Below, in pieces: positions 41,405 through 50,763 of a stretch of DNA of 51,315 nucleotides; the stretch's first letter is position 1; each line of letters begins with the position of its first letter. The notes beneath the pieces were generated by a model. That model did not search any database and was not told the origin of the DNA. It was given only the letters and a program-made list of their open reading frames with translations. Made by a program: the position numbers and the translations under genes. The stretch is from positions 1-51,315 of the forward strand of contig JBBKWG010000107.1 of NCBI GenBank assembly GCA_037968835.1, read 5' to 3'. Origin of the DNA: JBBKWG01 sp037968835. GTDB lineage: Bacteria; Pseudomonadota; Alphaproteobacteria; Rhodobacterales; Rhodobacteraceae.

Positions 41405-42420
41405 GTGCAGTCACCTTCGACAACGTCTCGATCGTGTTCGGCGACAACCCAGAAGTTGCGCTGCCCCTGATGGACGAAGGCCTGGAACGCGGCGAGATCC
41501 AGACGCGCACCGGCCAGGTTCTTGGTGTCCACGACTGCTCGCTATCCGTCGAACCAGGCGAAATCCTGGTCCTCATGGGTCTGTCAGGGTCTGGCAAATC
41601 CACGCTACTGCGCGCCGTGAACGGGCTTAATCCTGTCGTGCGCGGCAAGGTTATTGTCGCCGACGGCCAGGACCACGTTGATGTGACCCACGCCGACAAG
41701 AAATTGCTGCGCCACATGCGACTGACGCGCATTGCAATGGTTTTTCAGCAATTCGGACTACTTCCCTGGCGCACGGTTCGCGACAACGTCGGTCTGGGAC
41801 TTGAACTTGGTGGAATGCCAAAGCCGGAACGTCGCAAGAAGGTCGAACAACAGCTTGAACTTGTTGGACTTTCCGACTGGGCTGACCGCAAGGTCGGAGA
41901 GCTTTCTGGCGGAATGCAGCAGCGTGTCGGACTAGCCCGCGCCTTTGCCACCGACGCCCCGATCCTTTTGATGGACGAACCATTTTCGGCACTCGACCCG
42001 CTGATCCGCACCCGCCTTCAGGACGAATTGCTTGAACTTCAGGGGCGTTTGAACCGCACCATCATCTTTGTCAGCCACGATCTGGACGAAGCTTTCAAGC
42101 TGGGCGACAAGATCGCGATCATGGAGGGCGGCCGGATCGTCCAGTGGGGCACGCCGCGCGACATCTACTCCAACCCGTCCAACGAATACGTCGCCGATTT
42201 CGTCGCCCATATGAGCCCGCTGGGCGTCTTGTGCGCGCGCGACGTGATGGAACTTCACGACGCTTCAGCAGGCGGCGCGATCGGACCGGATGACGAGATT
42301 TCCGACGTGATCGACGCGGTACTTGAAGCAGATCACCCGGTTGCGGTCATGGACGGTCAGACCTGCCTTGGTCAGGTCTCGCGCGCCAGCGTCCTGCATC
42401 GACTTCTCAAAAGAAGCTGA
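41401..42420 (+). CDS. choV: choline ABC transporter ATP-binding protein
   Basis: A 339-residue ATPase of the ProV type. Walker A is GLSGSGKST, signature LSGGMQQRVGLARA, Walker B ILLMDEPFSALDP, and the switch region FVSHDLDEAFKLGD. The N-terminal extension before Walker A, with IVFGDNPEVALPLMDEG, is typical of ChoV. The C-terminal ~70 residues resemble a single CBS-like remnant. It overlaps choW by ATGA and ends the choline uptake operon. Confidence 0.94.
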   Translation: MSAVTFDNVSIVFGDNPEVALPLMDEGLERGEIQTRTGQVLGVHDCSLSVEPGEILVLMGLSGSGKSTLLRAVNGLNPVVRGKVIVADGQDHVDVTHADKKLLRHMRLTRIAMVFQQFGLLPWRTVRDNVGLGLELGGMPKPERRKKVEQQLELVGLSDWADRKVGELSGGMQQRVGLARAFATDAPILLMDEPFSALDPLIRTRLQDELLELQGRLNRTIIFVSHDLDEAFKLGDKIAIMEGGRIVQWGTPRDIYSNPSNEYVADFVAHMSPLGVLCARDVMELHDASAGGAIGPDDEISDVIDAVLEADHPVAVMDGQTCLGQVSRASVLHRLLKRS

Positions 42421-42525
42421 ACCACCGCACCGCCGCCATTCGTCGTTTCTCTTGCCACGCAAGTATGGTCTAGTCACAACGTCGCCCGGAGAAACCGGCA
42501 ACGACGACCAGGCGAAGCGGGAGCC

Positions 42526-44781
42526 ATGGCCGAGCAAACCGACACCGAAAGTCGCAAGCTTCTCAGACGTTTGCGCGAAACGCTGGCGGAAGACAGTGCG
42601 GGACAGACGCGGCTAGATCGCATTACCCATCTTATCGCAAACTCCATGCGCACCGAAGTCTGTTCGATCTATCTGTTCCGCGACCCCGAGACATTGGAGC
42701 TTTGCGCGACCGAGGGCCTGAAGGCCGACGCGGTGCACCAGACCCGCATGCGCCTTGGCGAAGGTCTTGTCGGCCGCGTCGCGCGCGACGGTCGCGTCGT
42801 CAACGAAGCCGATGCACCCAACGCGCGCGGCTTCCGTTTCATGCCGGAAACCGGAGAAGAAGTGTTTCCCTCGTTTTGCGGCGTACCGGTCCAGCGGCTT
42901 GGGGAAAGATTGGGCGTTCTCGTGGTCCAATCCCGCGAGGCCCGGCGCTTTTCAGACGACGAGATTTACGCGCTTGAAGTCGTTGCAATGGTGTTGGCGG
43001 AGATGACCGAACTTGGCGCATTCGTCGGCGAAGGCGAGGCGCTGCGGGCGCGCCACACCCTGCCTGCCATGTTTCGTGGCGGCGTCGGTCAGGAAGGGGT
43101 TGCCGAGGGCCACGTCTGGCTGCACGAACCGCGCGTCGTGGTCACCAATCCCATCGCCGACGATCCCGAAGTCGAAGTCGAACGCCTGCGAAACGCGGTC
43201 GATCAGCTGAAGATGTCTGTGGACCAGATGCTCAGTTCCGTCGGCACCGAGATTTCAGACACCGATCAGCGCGAGGTCATGGAAGCCTACCGCATGTTCG
43301 CCAACTCGCGCAGTTGGCTGCGGCGCATGGAAGAGGATATCGCCGCCGGACTGTCCGCCGAAGCCGCTGTCGAAAAGGAACAATCTTCCGCCCGGACCCG
43401 GATGGCGCAGGTGCCGGACGCCTATCTGCGCGAGCGCCTGCACGACCTTGACGACCTCTCCAACCGGCTGCTGCGGATCCTGACGGGTCAGGGTCGCGAA
43501 ACCGGCGCGGAAATGCCCGACGATCCGATTCTTGTCGCCAGAAACATCGGCCCCGCAGAGCTTCTGGATTACGGCCGCAATCGCCTGAAAGGTATCGTTC
43601 TGGAGCAGGGATCGGTTGGATCTCACGCTACGATTGTTGCCCGTGCCTGGGCCATTCCACTGATCGTGCACGCCCAGAATGTCACGTCCGAGGCCCTGAA
43701 CGGCGATCACATCATGATCGACGGCGACCAGGGGGTTGTGCATTTGCGGCCCGACGACAACGTCGTTTCGGCCTTCCGCGACAAGATCGCCATGCAGGCC
43801 AAGGCGCAGGAACGCTACGCCGGTATCCGCGAACTTCCCGCGCAGTCGAAATGCGGAGCCGTCGTTTCGCTTCACATGAACGCCGGGCTGATTGCCGACC
43901 TTCCGTCGCTTCAGAATTCCGGGGCCGAGGGCGTTGGCCTCTTCCGCACCGAACTACAGTTTCTCGTGCGCGCGAAAGTACCGCGACGCGGAGAACTTGC
44001 GGCCATCTACTCGCGCGTTCTCGATGCCGCGAAAGGCAAACCGGTCATCTTCCGCACACTGGACATCGGGTCCGACAAGGTCCTGCCCTACATGAAACGC
44101 GAAGAAGAACCGAACCCCGCACTTGGATGGCGCGCGATCCGGCTTGGCCTCGACAAACCGGGCGTGATGCGAATGCAGCATCAGGCGCTGATACGGGCCG
44201 CGAACGGTCGCCCGCTGTCCATCATGTTCCCGTTCATCGCGCAGTTCGAGGAATTCACCGCCGCGCGCGATCATCTTCTTGCCGAGATCGAGCGGGAACA
44301 AAAGATGGGCCATGTCCTTCCCGAAAAACTGGAGATCGGCGCAATGCTGGAAACGCCCAGCCTTGCCTTTGCCCCGCGTCAGTTCTTCGAGATGGCTGAT
44401 TTCATTTCGATTGGCGGCAACGACCTCAAGCAGTTCTTTTTTGCCGCTGACCGTGAAAACGAACGTGTGCGCCGCCGCTACGATACGTTGAATGTGAGCT
44501 ACCTGACTTTTATCGAGCAGATCGCCGACCGATGCTCCGAAACCGGAACGCCCCTGAGTTTCTGTGGCGAAGATGCCGGCCGCCCGATCGAGGCGCTGTG
44601 CCTTGCCGCAATGGGCCTGCGATCGCTTTCGATGCGACCCGCCTCTGTCGGGCCAGTCAAACATCTTTTGCGGCGCGTCAATCTGGAGGAGGCCAAGTCG
44701 GTGATCGACGCCGCCCGGGCCGGCGGTGCGCAATCCGTGCGCGGCGCTGTCATGGAATGGCTCAGGACCGAGGTAGACTAG
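42526..44781 (+). CDS. ptsP: phosphoenolpyruvate-protein phosphotransferase, nitrogen PTS enzyme I
   Basis: A 751-residue EI-Ntr. An N-terminal GAF domain (about residues 20-165) precedes the PTS enzyme I domains. The phosphorylated histidine lies in VGSHATIVARAWAIP. The PEP-binding barrel has GLFRTELQFL, FRTLDIGSDKVLPY, GAMLETPSLAF, ISIGGNDLKQF and SFCGEDAGRP. It transfers phosphate from PEP to NPr as a nitrogen-status signal. The ATG follows a close GGGAG. The stop lies inside the convergent MATE gene; the overlap is 20 bases. Confidence 0.95.
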   Translation: MAEQTDTESRKLLRRLRETLAEDSAGQTRLDRITHLIANSMRTEVCSIYLFRDPETLELCATEGLKADAVHQTRMRLGEGLVGRVARDGRVVNEADAPNARGFRFMPETGEEVFPSFCGVPVQRLGERLGVLVVQSREARRFSDDEIYALEVVAMVLAEMTELGAFVGEGEALRARHTLPAMFRGGVGQEGVAEGHVWLHEPRVVVTNPIADDPEVEVERLRNAVDQLKMSVDQMLSSVGTEISDTDQREVMEAYRMFANSRSWLRRMEEDIAAGLSAEAAVEKEQSSARTRMAQVPDAYLRERLHDLDDLSNRLLRILTGQGRETGAEMPDDPILVARNIGPAELLDYGRNRLKGIVLEQGSVGSHATIVARAWAIPLIVHAQNVTSEALNGDHIMIDGDQGVVHLRPDDNVVSAFRDKIAMQAKAQERYAGIRELPAQSKCGAVVSLHMNAGLIADLPSLQNSGAEGVGLFRTELQFLVRAKVPRRGELAAIYSRVLDAAKGKPVIFRTLDIGSDKVLPYMKREEEPNPALGWRAIRLGLDKPGVMRMQHQALIRAANGRPLSIMFPFIAQFEEFTAARDHLLAEIEREQKMGHVLPEKLEIGAMLETPSLAFAPRQFFEMADFISIGGNDLKQFFFAADRENERVRRRYDTLNVSYLTFIEQIADRCSETGTPLSFCGEDAGRPIEALCLAAMGLRSLSMRPASVGPVKHLLRRVNLEEAKSVIDAARAGGAQSVRGAVMEWLRTEVD

Positions 44782-46150
44782 ACGCCTTCGACGCGAACCG
44801 GGTCCAGTACCGATATTGCATCATGATTCCCGCGCTCGCCAGACCGACAGACAACCCAAGCCAAATCCCGACGCCGCCCATATCGAACACGAACGCCAGA
44901 ATATAGCTGGCCGGGACCCCGATCAGCCAATAACTGACGCTCGCCTGCACCATCGGGATACGCGTGTCGTGGACGCCGCGCAGCATTCCAAGCGCCATGA
45001 CCTGCGCGGCATCGACCGTCTGGAAAAGCGCCGCCACTGTCAGAAACGCGACTCCGGTTGCCAGAATGACCGGCCTTTGCGGGTCCTGGGGATCAATAAA
45101 GAACGATATCAACGTTTGAGGCATCAACAGGAACGCCGCAACGGTCAGCAATACCGCCCCCATCGACATCATCAGCGCCGATTTCGACGCCTCGCGCATC
45201 AATGGCAGATTTGATTGCCCCCACGCCTTGCCGACACGCACGGTCGCCGCCTGGCTCAGCCCCATGTGAATCATGAACGTCACCGACGCGATCTGAAGCG
45301 CGATTCCGTGCGATGCCAGCGCAATCTTCCCGACCCAGCCCATCATGACCGACGACGCCGCGAAAAACGCGACTTCGGCCAGACTGGTCATCCCGATCGG
45401 CCAGCCCAACCGGAAAACCCGCACGAAAGCCTCCCAGTCGGGACGGTGAAAGTTGGTGAACAGCGTATATTCCGGCGTCTTGATGACCGCATAGACGATC
45501 AGCGCCACCAATCCGGTCCAGTGCCCGACAAGCGAGGCTATCGCAGCCCCGGCAATCCCAAGCTCTGGCATACCCCAATTGCCGAAGATCAGCATATAGT
45601 TCAGCAGGATGTTCAGCGCGGACGAAAAGAGCGTGATGGTCAGAATGCTGCGCGTCAGTTCCAGCGCCGAGAGATAGCTTTTCATGACCATCGTCAGAAG
45701 CGCCGGCAGCAACCCCAGACCCATGATCGCCATGTAGATGCCTGCCAGCTCGCTCACATCCGGCTCCTGACCGATCGAAAGCAGGAAACTCTGGCCGAAG
45801 AACAAAACCGGCATTGCGACGAATGAAAACAGGATAGAAAGCCAGATCGCCATGCGCGTCACGCGGCGAACCTGACGGTCATCAGCAGTTCCTGCGGCGC
45901 TGGCAACCATCGGCATCACCGCCCACGCGAAGCCCGAACCGAGGATGAACAACACGAAGATGATGGGTCCCGCGACCGACGCCGCCGCCAGCGACGTGAT
46001 GTCGTACCATCCAAGCATGACGGTATCGGAAACCTGGATGCTCATCTGCGCCAGATGACTGCCGGCAAGCGGAAACCCCAGCGCGAAAAGCGCGCCAGCT
46101 TCACCGCGACGTGACCGATCCGGCGGTTTCTGGAATAATTTGGCAACCAC
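44762..46150 (-). CDS. MATE-family multidrug/organic cation efflux protein
   Basis: A ~462-residue inner-membrane antiporter with about twelve hydrophobic segments in two six-helix halves. The family signs are FPLAGSHLAQMSIQVSDTVMLG in the first helix, FGNWGMPELGIAGAAIAS, and HGIALQIASVTFMIHMGLSQAA in the second half. It exports drugs or organic cations against Na+ or H+. A GTG at 46150 with AGG six bases upstream is chosen; TTG at 46171 is an alternative. Substrate unknown. Confidence 0.88.
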   Translation of the reverse strand: MVAKLFQKPPDRSRRGEAGALFALGFPLAGSHLAQMSIQVSDTVMLGWYDITSLAAASVAGPIIFVLFILGSGFAWAVMPMVASAAGTADDRQVRRVTRMAIWLSILFSFVAMPVLFFGQSFLLSIGQEPDVSELAGIYMAIMGLGLLPALLTMVMKSYLSALELTRSILTITLFSSALNILLNYMLIFGNWGMPELGIAGAAIASLVGHWTGLVALIVYAVIKTPEYTLFTNFHRPDWEAFVRVFRLGWPIGMTSLAEVAFFAASSVMMGWVGKIALASHGIALQIASVTFMIHMGLSQAATVRVGKAWGQSNLPLMREASKSALMMSMGAVLLTVAAFLLMPQTLISFFIDPQDPQRPVILATGVAFLTVAALFQTVDAAQVMALGMLRGVHDTRIPMVQASVSYWLIGVPASYILAFVFDMGGVGIWLGLSVGLASAGIMMQYRYWTRFASKASSLPRS

Positions 46151-46233
46151 GTCGAGCCTATAGCTGCGCAAGCGCGCTCCGGCAAACCCGAAAATTCCAA
46201 CGCCCCGCCGCTCTGTCTACTTCGACAAATCCC

Positions 46234-47259
46234 TCAGCGCTGCGGCACTGTGGTCGCCACTCCCCGATCGAAAGCGACCTGTCGCCGCCCCAGCCGTTTC
46301 GCCTCGTAAAGCGCGACATCGGCGGCTTCCTGAATTTCGGCGAAACTGCGCGCGTGCCCGGCTATCCACATCGAAACGCCGATGCTGACGCCAACCGCGC
46401 ATTCGACGCCTCCGCTGCGTATCGTCTGCGAAACCGACGCGATGATGCGATCCGCCGTCGCCCGCACGCTTTCGGGATCACTGACATCCCCGACAATCAC
46501 GAGGAACTCGTCGCCGCCTACCCGCGCCACGAAGTCCTGTCCCCTGGTTTCGGCCCGTATCCGCTGTGCCGCATGGAAAAGCACCTCGTCACCGACAGCG
46601 TGGCCGTAGGTGTCGTTCACGTTTTTAAAGAAATCGAGGTCGATCAGCATGACACCGCATCCAAATTGCCCCGGTCCGGCTCGCTCAAGGTACTTTTCCA
46701 GCGCGCGTCGGTTCGGAAGACCCGTCAGTGTGTCGGTAACCGACTGAACTTCTGCATGTTTCTTCGCATCGTCAAGTCGACCGATCAGGCGACGTGCTTC
46801 CCCCATCGCCGCCGATTTGGCTTCCATGAGGTAAAGCATTTCAACGGCAAGGTCGGTCGCGGCGAAATCCTCGACCGTCAGATCATGCGACGCGACGGCA
46901 TCGCCGACGTGGATGCCAAACGACATATTGACCAGCACAATGGCGTCATCGCTCGCAACAGGCAGCGCCACTGCGCGAAAATTCGTTTTCTCACCCGATC
47001 GCAATCTGAGATGCAGAGCTTCGCCAAGCGCGGACCACAGATCCTCGACCCCAACGATTCTGCGCGGTCGCACCATCTCGAAGACGTCCAGAAAACCCTT
47101 GCCCACCATCGCTTTCGTGGCGCCCATCTTTTGCAGCGTCGGCCCGAGCTTCAGGATGCGGCCCTCCGGATCGAGCGTAAGATGCATCGGCATCAATACG
47201 TCCAGAACATCGGGTTCCAGCGATATCAGTGCGTTTCGTGCGGCGCTTTTCGGCATCAC
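46234..47259 (-). CDS. diguanylate cyclase with N-terminal H-NOX-associated domain
   Basis: A 341-residue signalling protein. Residues ~15-125 resemble the HNOBA (heme-NO-binding-associated) domain and are followed by a coiled-coil linker to ~170. The GGDEF domain starts at TDTLTGLPNRRALEKYL; the active-site loop is intact (RVGGDEFLVIV) and the inhibitory I-site RGQD stands five residues before it. It makes cyclic di-GMP. No EAL domain is present. Its ATG overlaps the H-NOX-like stop by four bases, so the two are a sensor-effector pair. Confidence 0.92.
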   Translation of the reverse strand: MMPKSAARNALISLEPDVLDVLMPMHLTLDPEGRILKLGPTLQKMGATKAMVGKGFLDVFEMVRPRRIVGVEDLWSALGEALHLRLRSGEKTNFRAVALPVASDDAIVLVNMSFGIHVGDAVASHDLTVEDFAATDLAVEMLYLMEAKSAAMGEARRLIGRLDDAKKHAEVQSVTDTLTGLPNRRALEKYLERAGPGQFGCGVMLIDLDFFKNVNDTYGHAVGDEVLFHAAQRIRAETRGQDFVARVGGDEFLVIVGDVSDPESVRATADRIIASVSQTIRSGGVECAVGVSIGVSMWIAGHARSFAEIQEAADVALYEAKRLGRRQVAFDRGVATTVPQR

Positions 47260-47840
47260 GGACGGATTCGTGCTGCAAGATCAAAGCGACGACCGGGAGC
47301 GAACGCCGCTTCGTGGACGTTTATGGACAAGCGTTCAGTTCCCATGAACGCACCGCGATGAGCAATCGTCACAAGCGCCCCATAGTCGTCGGCCATGCCT
47401 TGCAGAACACCTGACATCATATGCGCGAACCCCTCGATATTCGAGCGGGTGACAAGCAACAATTCACCCCGGCCCAACTCGTGCAGTTCCAGAACGGGGA
47501 AAGCGAGATCAGGCACGGCAAGTCGTGTCCGATCCGCCAGATCGTCCAGCGAATAGAGAAAATCGAGGAATGTGGCGCCGCTGAAACGCAAAAGCCGCCT
47601 GAGCGCGTCGGATTTCGTTATAAGGCTCAGCCCGATATCTTCCATCACAGCTTCGCGCGGCCTGTCCAGTTCCGCAAATACCGAATCGAGAACGCGTTCT
47701 GTCAGAACATCGTCATAGACCAGCATATTCTCGAACGTATCGAATCCCAGATCCGCGTGAGAGGTTACCCGCAGCCAGACATCCGGCCCGTATGCATCGC
47801 AAACGAACGACTGAATAGCCGAGTTGACCAGTCCGTGCAT
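47256..47840 (-). CDS. H-NOX-like heme-NO-binding-family protein with degenerate heme site
   Basis: A 194-residue H-NOX/HNOB-family protein. The opening MHGLVNSAIQSFV is classic for the family, and length and domain order fit. The proximal heme ligand (His102 in the best-known members, in LDEIH) is replaced: the aligned stretch reads YSLDDLAD with Ala102. The YxSxR heme-propionate motif is also missing; the matching stretch reads LLLVTRSN. Other histidines (120, 140, 161) exist but not in the usual place. It is paired with a diguanylate cyclase. Either it binds heme differently or it senses something else. The alignment was done by eye. Confidence 0.82.
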   Translation of the reverse strand: MHGLVNSAIQSFVCDAYGPDVWLRVTSHADLGFDTFENMLVYDDVLTERVLDSVFAELDRPREAVMEDIGLSLITKSDALRRLLRFSGATFLDFLYSLDDLADRTRLAVPDLAFPVLELHELGRGELLLVTRSNIEGFAHMMSGVLQGMADDYGALVTIAHRGAFMGTERLSINVHEAAFAPGRRFDLAARIRP

Positions 47841-47921
47841 CGCGCCAGTGTCCTTTTCGTCGGCAACACTAGCGCGCGTGATTTAACAAATTCCGAACTG
47901 CGGATTCATCAATCTGACGAT

Positions 47922-49478
47922 CTAGAAATCCGTCGGCGCTCCGCCCTCCGCTTTCCGACGAACCACGAACGCGGCCAATTCCTCGCGAATGCCTTCGTCC
48001 ATTGGCGGCGGCTCGAACGATCCGATGATTTCCTTGAACAGATGATGCGCGCGCTCTGCGGTCCAGACACCGCCATCCAGCGCCCAACCTTCGTAATTGC
48101 GCCAGTCGCTTAGAAACGGCTGATAAAATGCGGTTTCATAGCGGTCCTGAGTGTGCTGAGTGCCGAAGAAATGCCCGTCGCCGCCAACTTCCCTGATCGC
48201 ATCGAGCGCGATGTCGTCGGGCGTGGTCGCCGTAAGCATCGGGTCGAAATAGCGGATGATCTGGTTCAGAACCTCGCAATCCATGATGAACTTTTCGGGG
48301 CTGGCGATCAGTCCGCCCTCAAGCCATCCCGCCGCGTGATAAACGACGTTCGTCCCCGATTGCACCGCCGCCCAAAGCGACGCCGTCGTTTCCCACATCG
48401 CCTGCCCATCTGGCACGTTCGAAGCGCAGGTGCCCGACGAGCGCAGCGGCAGCCCATAATAACGCGCCATCTGGCCGGTCATCTGGGTCGCCCGCATGTA
48501 TTCAGGTGTTCCGAATGCCGGCGCGCCCGATTTCATGTCGACGTTCGAGGTGAATGTGCCGATGGCGCACGCCGCCCCCGGTTTGACCCATTGAAACAGA
48601 GCTATAGCGCACAGCGCCTCGGCAATCGACTGCGCCACGGCACCCGACATCGTTACCGGCGCCATCGCTCCCGCTAGCGTGAACGGCGTCACGATCACTG
48701 CCTGTCCCCGCCGGATACAGCGCAGACAACCGTCGATCATCGGCATGTCATGCTTCAGCGGCGACGTGGAATTGATGTTCGTATACATATGCGGCTTGGC
48801 GGCGAATTCCTCCTCGCTCAACCCGCCCGCAATGCGCACCATCTCCATCACGTCCTCGACCCGCTCCTTGCCAAGCGAATAGGCGTGGGCAACCTTGTCG
48901 GTCAGGGTCAGCTTGTCATAGAGCACGTCCAGATGGCGGACCGAGGCGTGGATATCCACAGGCTCGACCGGATAGCCCCCGGCGACATGGATGCAGTTGA
49001 AATACTGGGTCAGCCTCAGCAAATCGGCGCATTGCGCCCGCGTCCCCGGCATCTTGCCGGTCGCAAGGTCCCAATAATTCGGCGGCGACGAGACGTTGAC
49101 GAACACCATATTGCGACCGCCGATCGGCAGCGCCCGGTCGGGATTGCGCGGCGTGATGGTGAATTCCGATGGCGCCTTGGCTATCATCTCCATCACCCAG
49201 TCGCGCCCCATCCGGACGTTCGTCCCCTCGACGGTGCACCCGGCTTCGCGGAACAGTTCAATCGCTTCCTCGTTCAGAAACTCGATGCCGATTTCTTCCA
49301 GAATGCGCATCGCGCCATCATGGATCGCCTCGACACCTTCGGGCGCCAGCGGTTCCGTCGGTCTGTCGGTGTTGACCGGAATACGCCACGGCTGTTGATG
49401 GATCACATCGCGCGACGACAGCCGGGCATTGCCAGCACGTCCACCTGCACGTCGTTTTCGGGGGGCTGCATCGTTCAT
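47922..49478 (-). CDS. trimethylamine-methyltransferase (MttB) family protein, non-pyrrolysine type
   Basis: A 518-residue MttB-superfamily enzyme. Family segments include GAMRILEEIGIEFLNEEAIE, HVAGGYPVEPVDIHAS, NSTSPLKHDMPMIDG, TPFTLAGAMAPVTMSGA and VVYHAAGWLEGGL. No internal amber codon is present, so it lacks the pyrrolysine of true MttB and belongs with the glycine-betaine/proline-betaine demethylase relatives (MtgB/MtpB). It would move a methyl group from a quaternary amine to a corrinoid protein; no corrinoid protein gene is in the window. Nearby choline and carnitine genes fit a quaternary-amine substrate. Confidence 0.87.
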   Translation of the reverse strand: MNDAAPRKRRAGGRAGNARLSSRDVIHQQPWRIPVNTDRPTEPLAPEGVEAIHDGAMRILEEIGIEFLNEEAIELFREAGCTVEGTNVRMGRDWVMEMIAKAPSEFTITPRNPDRALPIGGRNMVFVNVSSPPNYWDLATGKMPGTRAQCADLLRLTQYFNCIHVAGGYPVEPVDIHASVRHLDVLYDKLTLTDKVAHAYSLGKERVEDVMEMVRIAGGLSEEEFAAKPHMYTNINSTSPLKHDMPMIDGCLRCIRRGQAVIVTPFTLAGAMAPVTMSGAVAQSIAEALCAIALFQWVKPGAACAIGTFTSNVDMKSGAPAFGTPEYMRATQMTGQMARYYGLPLRSSGTCASNVPDGQAMWETTASLWAAVQSGTNVVYHAAGWLEGGLIASPEKFIMDCEVLNQIIRYFDPMLTATTPDDIALDAIREVGGDGHFFGTQHTQDRYETAFYQPFLSDWRNYEGWALDGGVWTAERAHHLFKEIIGSFEPPPMDEGIREELAAFVVRRKAEGGAPTDF

Positions 49479-49562
49479 CGCATCACTCCTTCGATCCGGT
49501 AAATCATCGCCTATTCAGAGAGAATCGACAGACGATTTCCGACCGGGAATGTCGTTTTGAGT

Positions 49563-50264
49563 TCAGCTTGCCAGTGGAAGGCTATCAATCCATCCCGGGA
49601 TCAGCGACACGTCGGCAAGCGTCACGTCCGCCAGGTCGGAAAGTTCGTCGGCGGTGGCGATACCCGTCAGCACGGCAACCGTGCGCATCCCGGCGGCGCG
49701 ACCGGCCGAAAGATCGTGACGGCTGTCTCCCACCATAAGCGTGTTGGCCGGCGACATCCCCGTCGCTTCGGTAAATGCCAGAAGCTGACCGGGGGCGGGT
49801 TTGGCCCCAAATCCGCTGTCGTATCCCGCCACGAAGGTGAAATGGCCCGCCAGACCGGCGCGCTCAAGATGCGCGCGTGCCGGGACCTCGGCGTCGTTTG
49901 TCACCAGCCCAAGCGTCATTTGCGCGGCCAGCGTTTCCAGCGTTTCAAAAACGCCGACGACCGGAACCAGTTCCGTCGCTTTCGCGGCAGCGTTGAGTTT
50001 TTCGGCCAGATCACTCGCGGGCATCGAAATTACCGACGAAAGCGCGGCAGCGATGTCTTTGGCCGTTCCCGCGATGACAACGCTGTCATTGTGAAAGGCG
50101 TGGGCATCCAGATCATAGCCGATAGCCGCCCCGGCCAGACGCATCTGGAGAGGGTCGCCGCCGCCAATATCGCGAAGCACTCTTTCCGCCCACCCGCTCC
50201 AACTCAGGTGGAAATCGAAAAGCGTGCCGTCCTTGTCGAATATGATCGCGTCGATACGTGTCAT
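49563..50264 (-). CDS. HAD-family phosphatase, phosphoglycolate-phosphatase-like
   Basis: A 233-residue HAD hydrolase. Motif I is FDKDGTLFDF with the nucleophile Asp, motif II LVTND, motif III the lysine in GFGAKPAPG, and motif IV MVGDSRHDLSAG. The helical cap follows motif I, as in Gph. The substrate could be phosphoglycolate or another small phosphate ester. The ATG at 50264 has GAGG a few bases upstream; the frame opens further but without support. It is divergent from the MarR gene. Confidence 0.87.
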   Translation of the reverse strand: MTRIDAIIFDKDGTLFDFHLSWSGWAERVLRDIGGGDPLQMRLAGAAIGYDLDAHAFHNDSVVIAGTAKDIAAALSSVISMPASDLAEKLNAAAKATELVPVVGVFETLETLAAQMTLGLVTNDAEVPARAHLERAGLAGHFTFVAGYDSGFGAKPAPGQLLAFTEATGMSPANTLMVGDSRHDLSAGRAAGMRTVAVLTGIATADELSDLADVTLADVSLIPGWIDSLPLAS

Positions 50265-50285
50265 GGTGCCCTCATTGATTGACAC
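50258..50285. promoter_or_regulatory. GTGTCA/TGACAC inverted repeat between the HAD and MarR genes
   Basis: GTGTCA at 50258-50263 is the exact reverse complement of TGACAC at 50280-50285, with a 16-base spacer. It covers the HAD start and lies 28 bases before the MarR ATG. MarR proteins often bind palindromes next to their own gene, so this is a possible autoregulatory operator. Six-base arms can also arise by chance. Confidence 0.3.
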
Positions 50286-50313
50286 TCTGGCCGACGCCGC
50301 CAACAGTAGCAAT

Positions 50314-50760
50314 ATGCAGGCATATCGACTTCATGACTCTTTGGGATACAACCTTTCACTCGCCGCCCGAATTCAGGAACGCCGTCTTGACGACGCCCTG
50401 AAAACGATCGGGCTGACGCGCACGACGTGGTGTATCCTGCTGGCGGTGGGCAACGAAGGGCTGACACAGCCCTCGGATATCGCCGGGTTCATCGGCATTG
50501 ACCGGACGGCGACTTCGCGCGCGCTCAGGCACATGGAGACCGCAGGGCTGGTTGCACGCGAAAGTGGAACCGGCGATCGCCGGACAACCTGCGTGTTGCT
50601 GACCGAAAAGGGACGCGGCCATATCGCCACCGGCACACCGTTCGCGATTGCCAACAACGCCGCCATGCACGCCAAGCTGGACACCAGCGAACGCGCGGAG
50701 TTGATCCGGCTTCTCGGCAAGCTGACCGAAGGCGAAGATGCAAGCCTGACCGTCTTCTGA
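50314..50760 (+). CDS. MarR-family transcriptional regulator
   Basis: A 148-residue winged helix-turn-helix protein with LGYNLSLAARIQERRLDDAL in the dimer helix, LTQPSDIAGFIGIDRTATSRALRHMETAGLVAR in the recognition region and DRRTTCVLLTEKGR in the wing. It probably controls the neighbouring caiD or HAD gene. The ATG at 50314 gives the usual length; in-frame ATGs further upstream overlap the HAD gene and are less likely. The ligand is unknown; a carnitine metabolite is a guess from context. Confidence 0.85.
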   Translation: MQAYRLHDSLGYNLSLAARIQERRLDDALKTIGLTRTTWCILLAVGNEGLTQPSDIAGFIGIDRTATSRALRHMETAGLVARESGTGDRRTTCVLLTEKGRGHIATGTPFAIANNAAMHAKLDTSERAELIRLLGKLTEGEDASLTVF

Positions 50761-50763
50761 CGA

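Noticed and set aside
47922..49478. Pyrrolysine-containing MttB
   Set aside because: The frame has no internal amber codon, so it is the non-pyrrolysine type.
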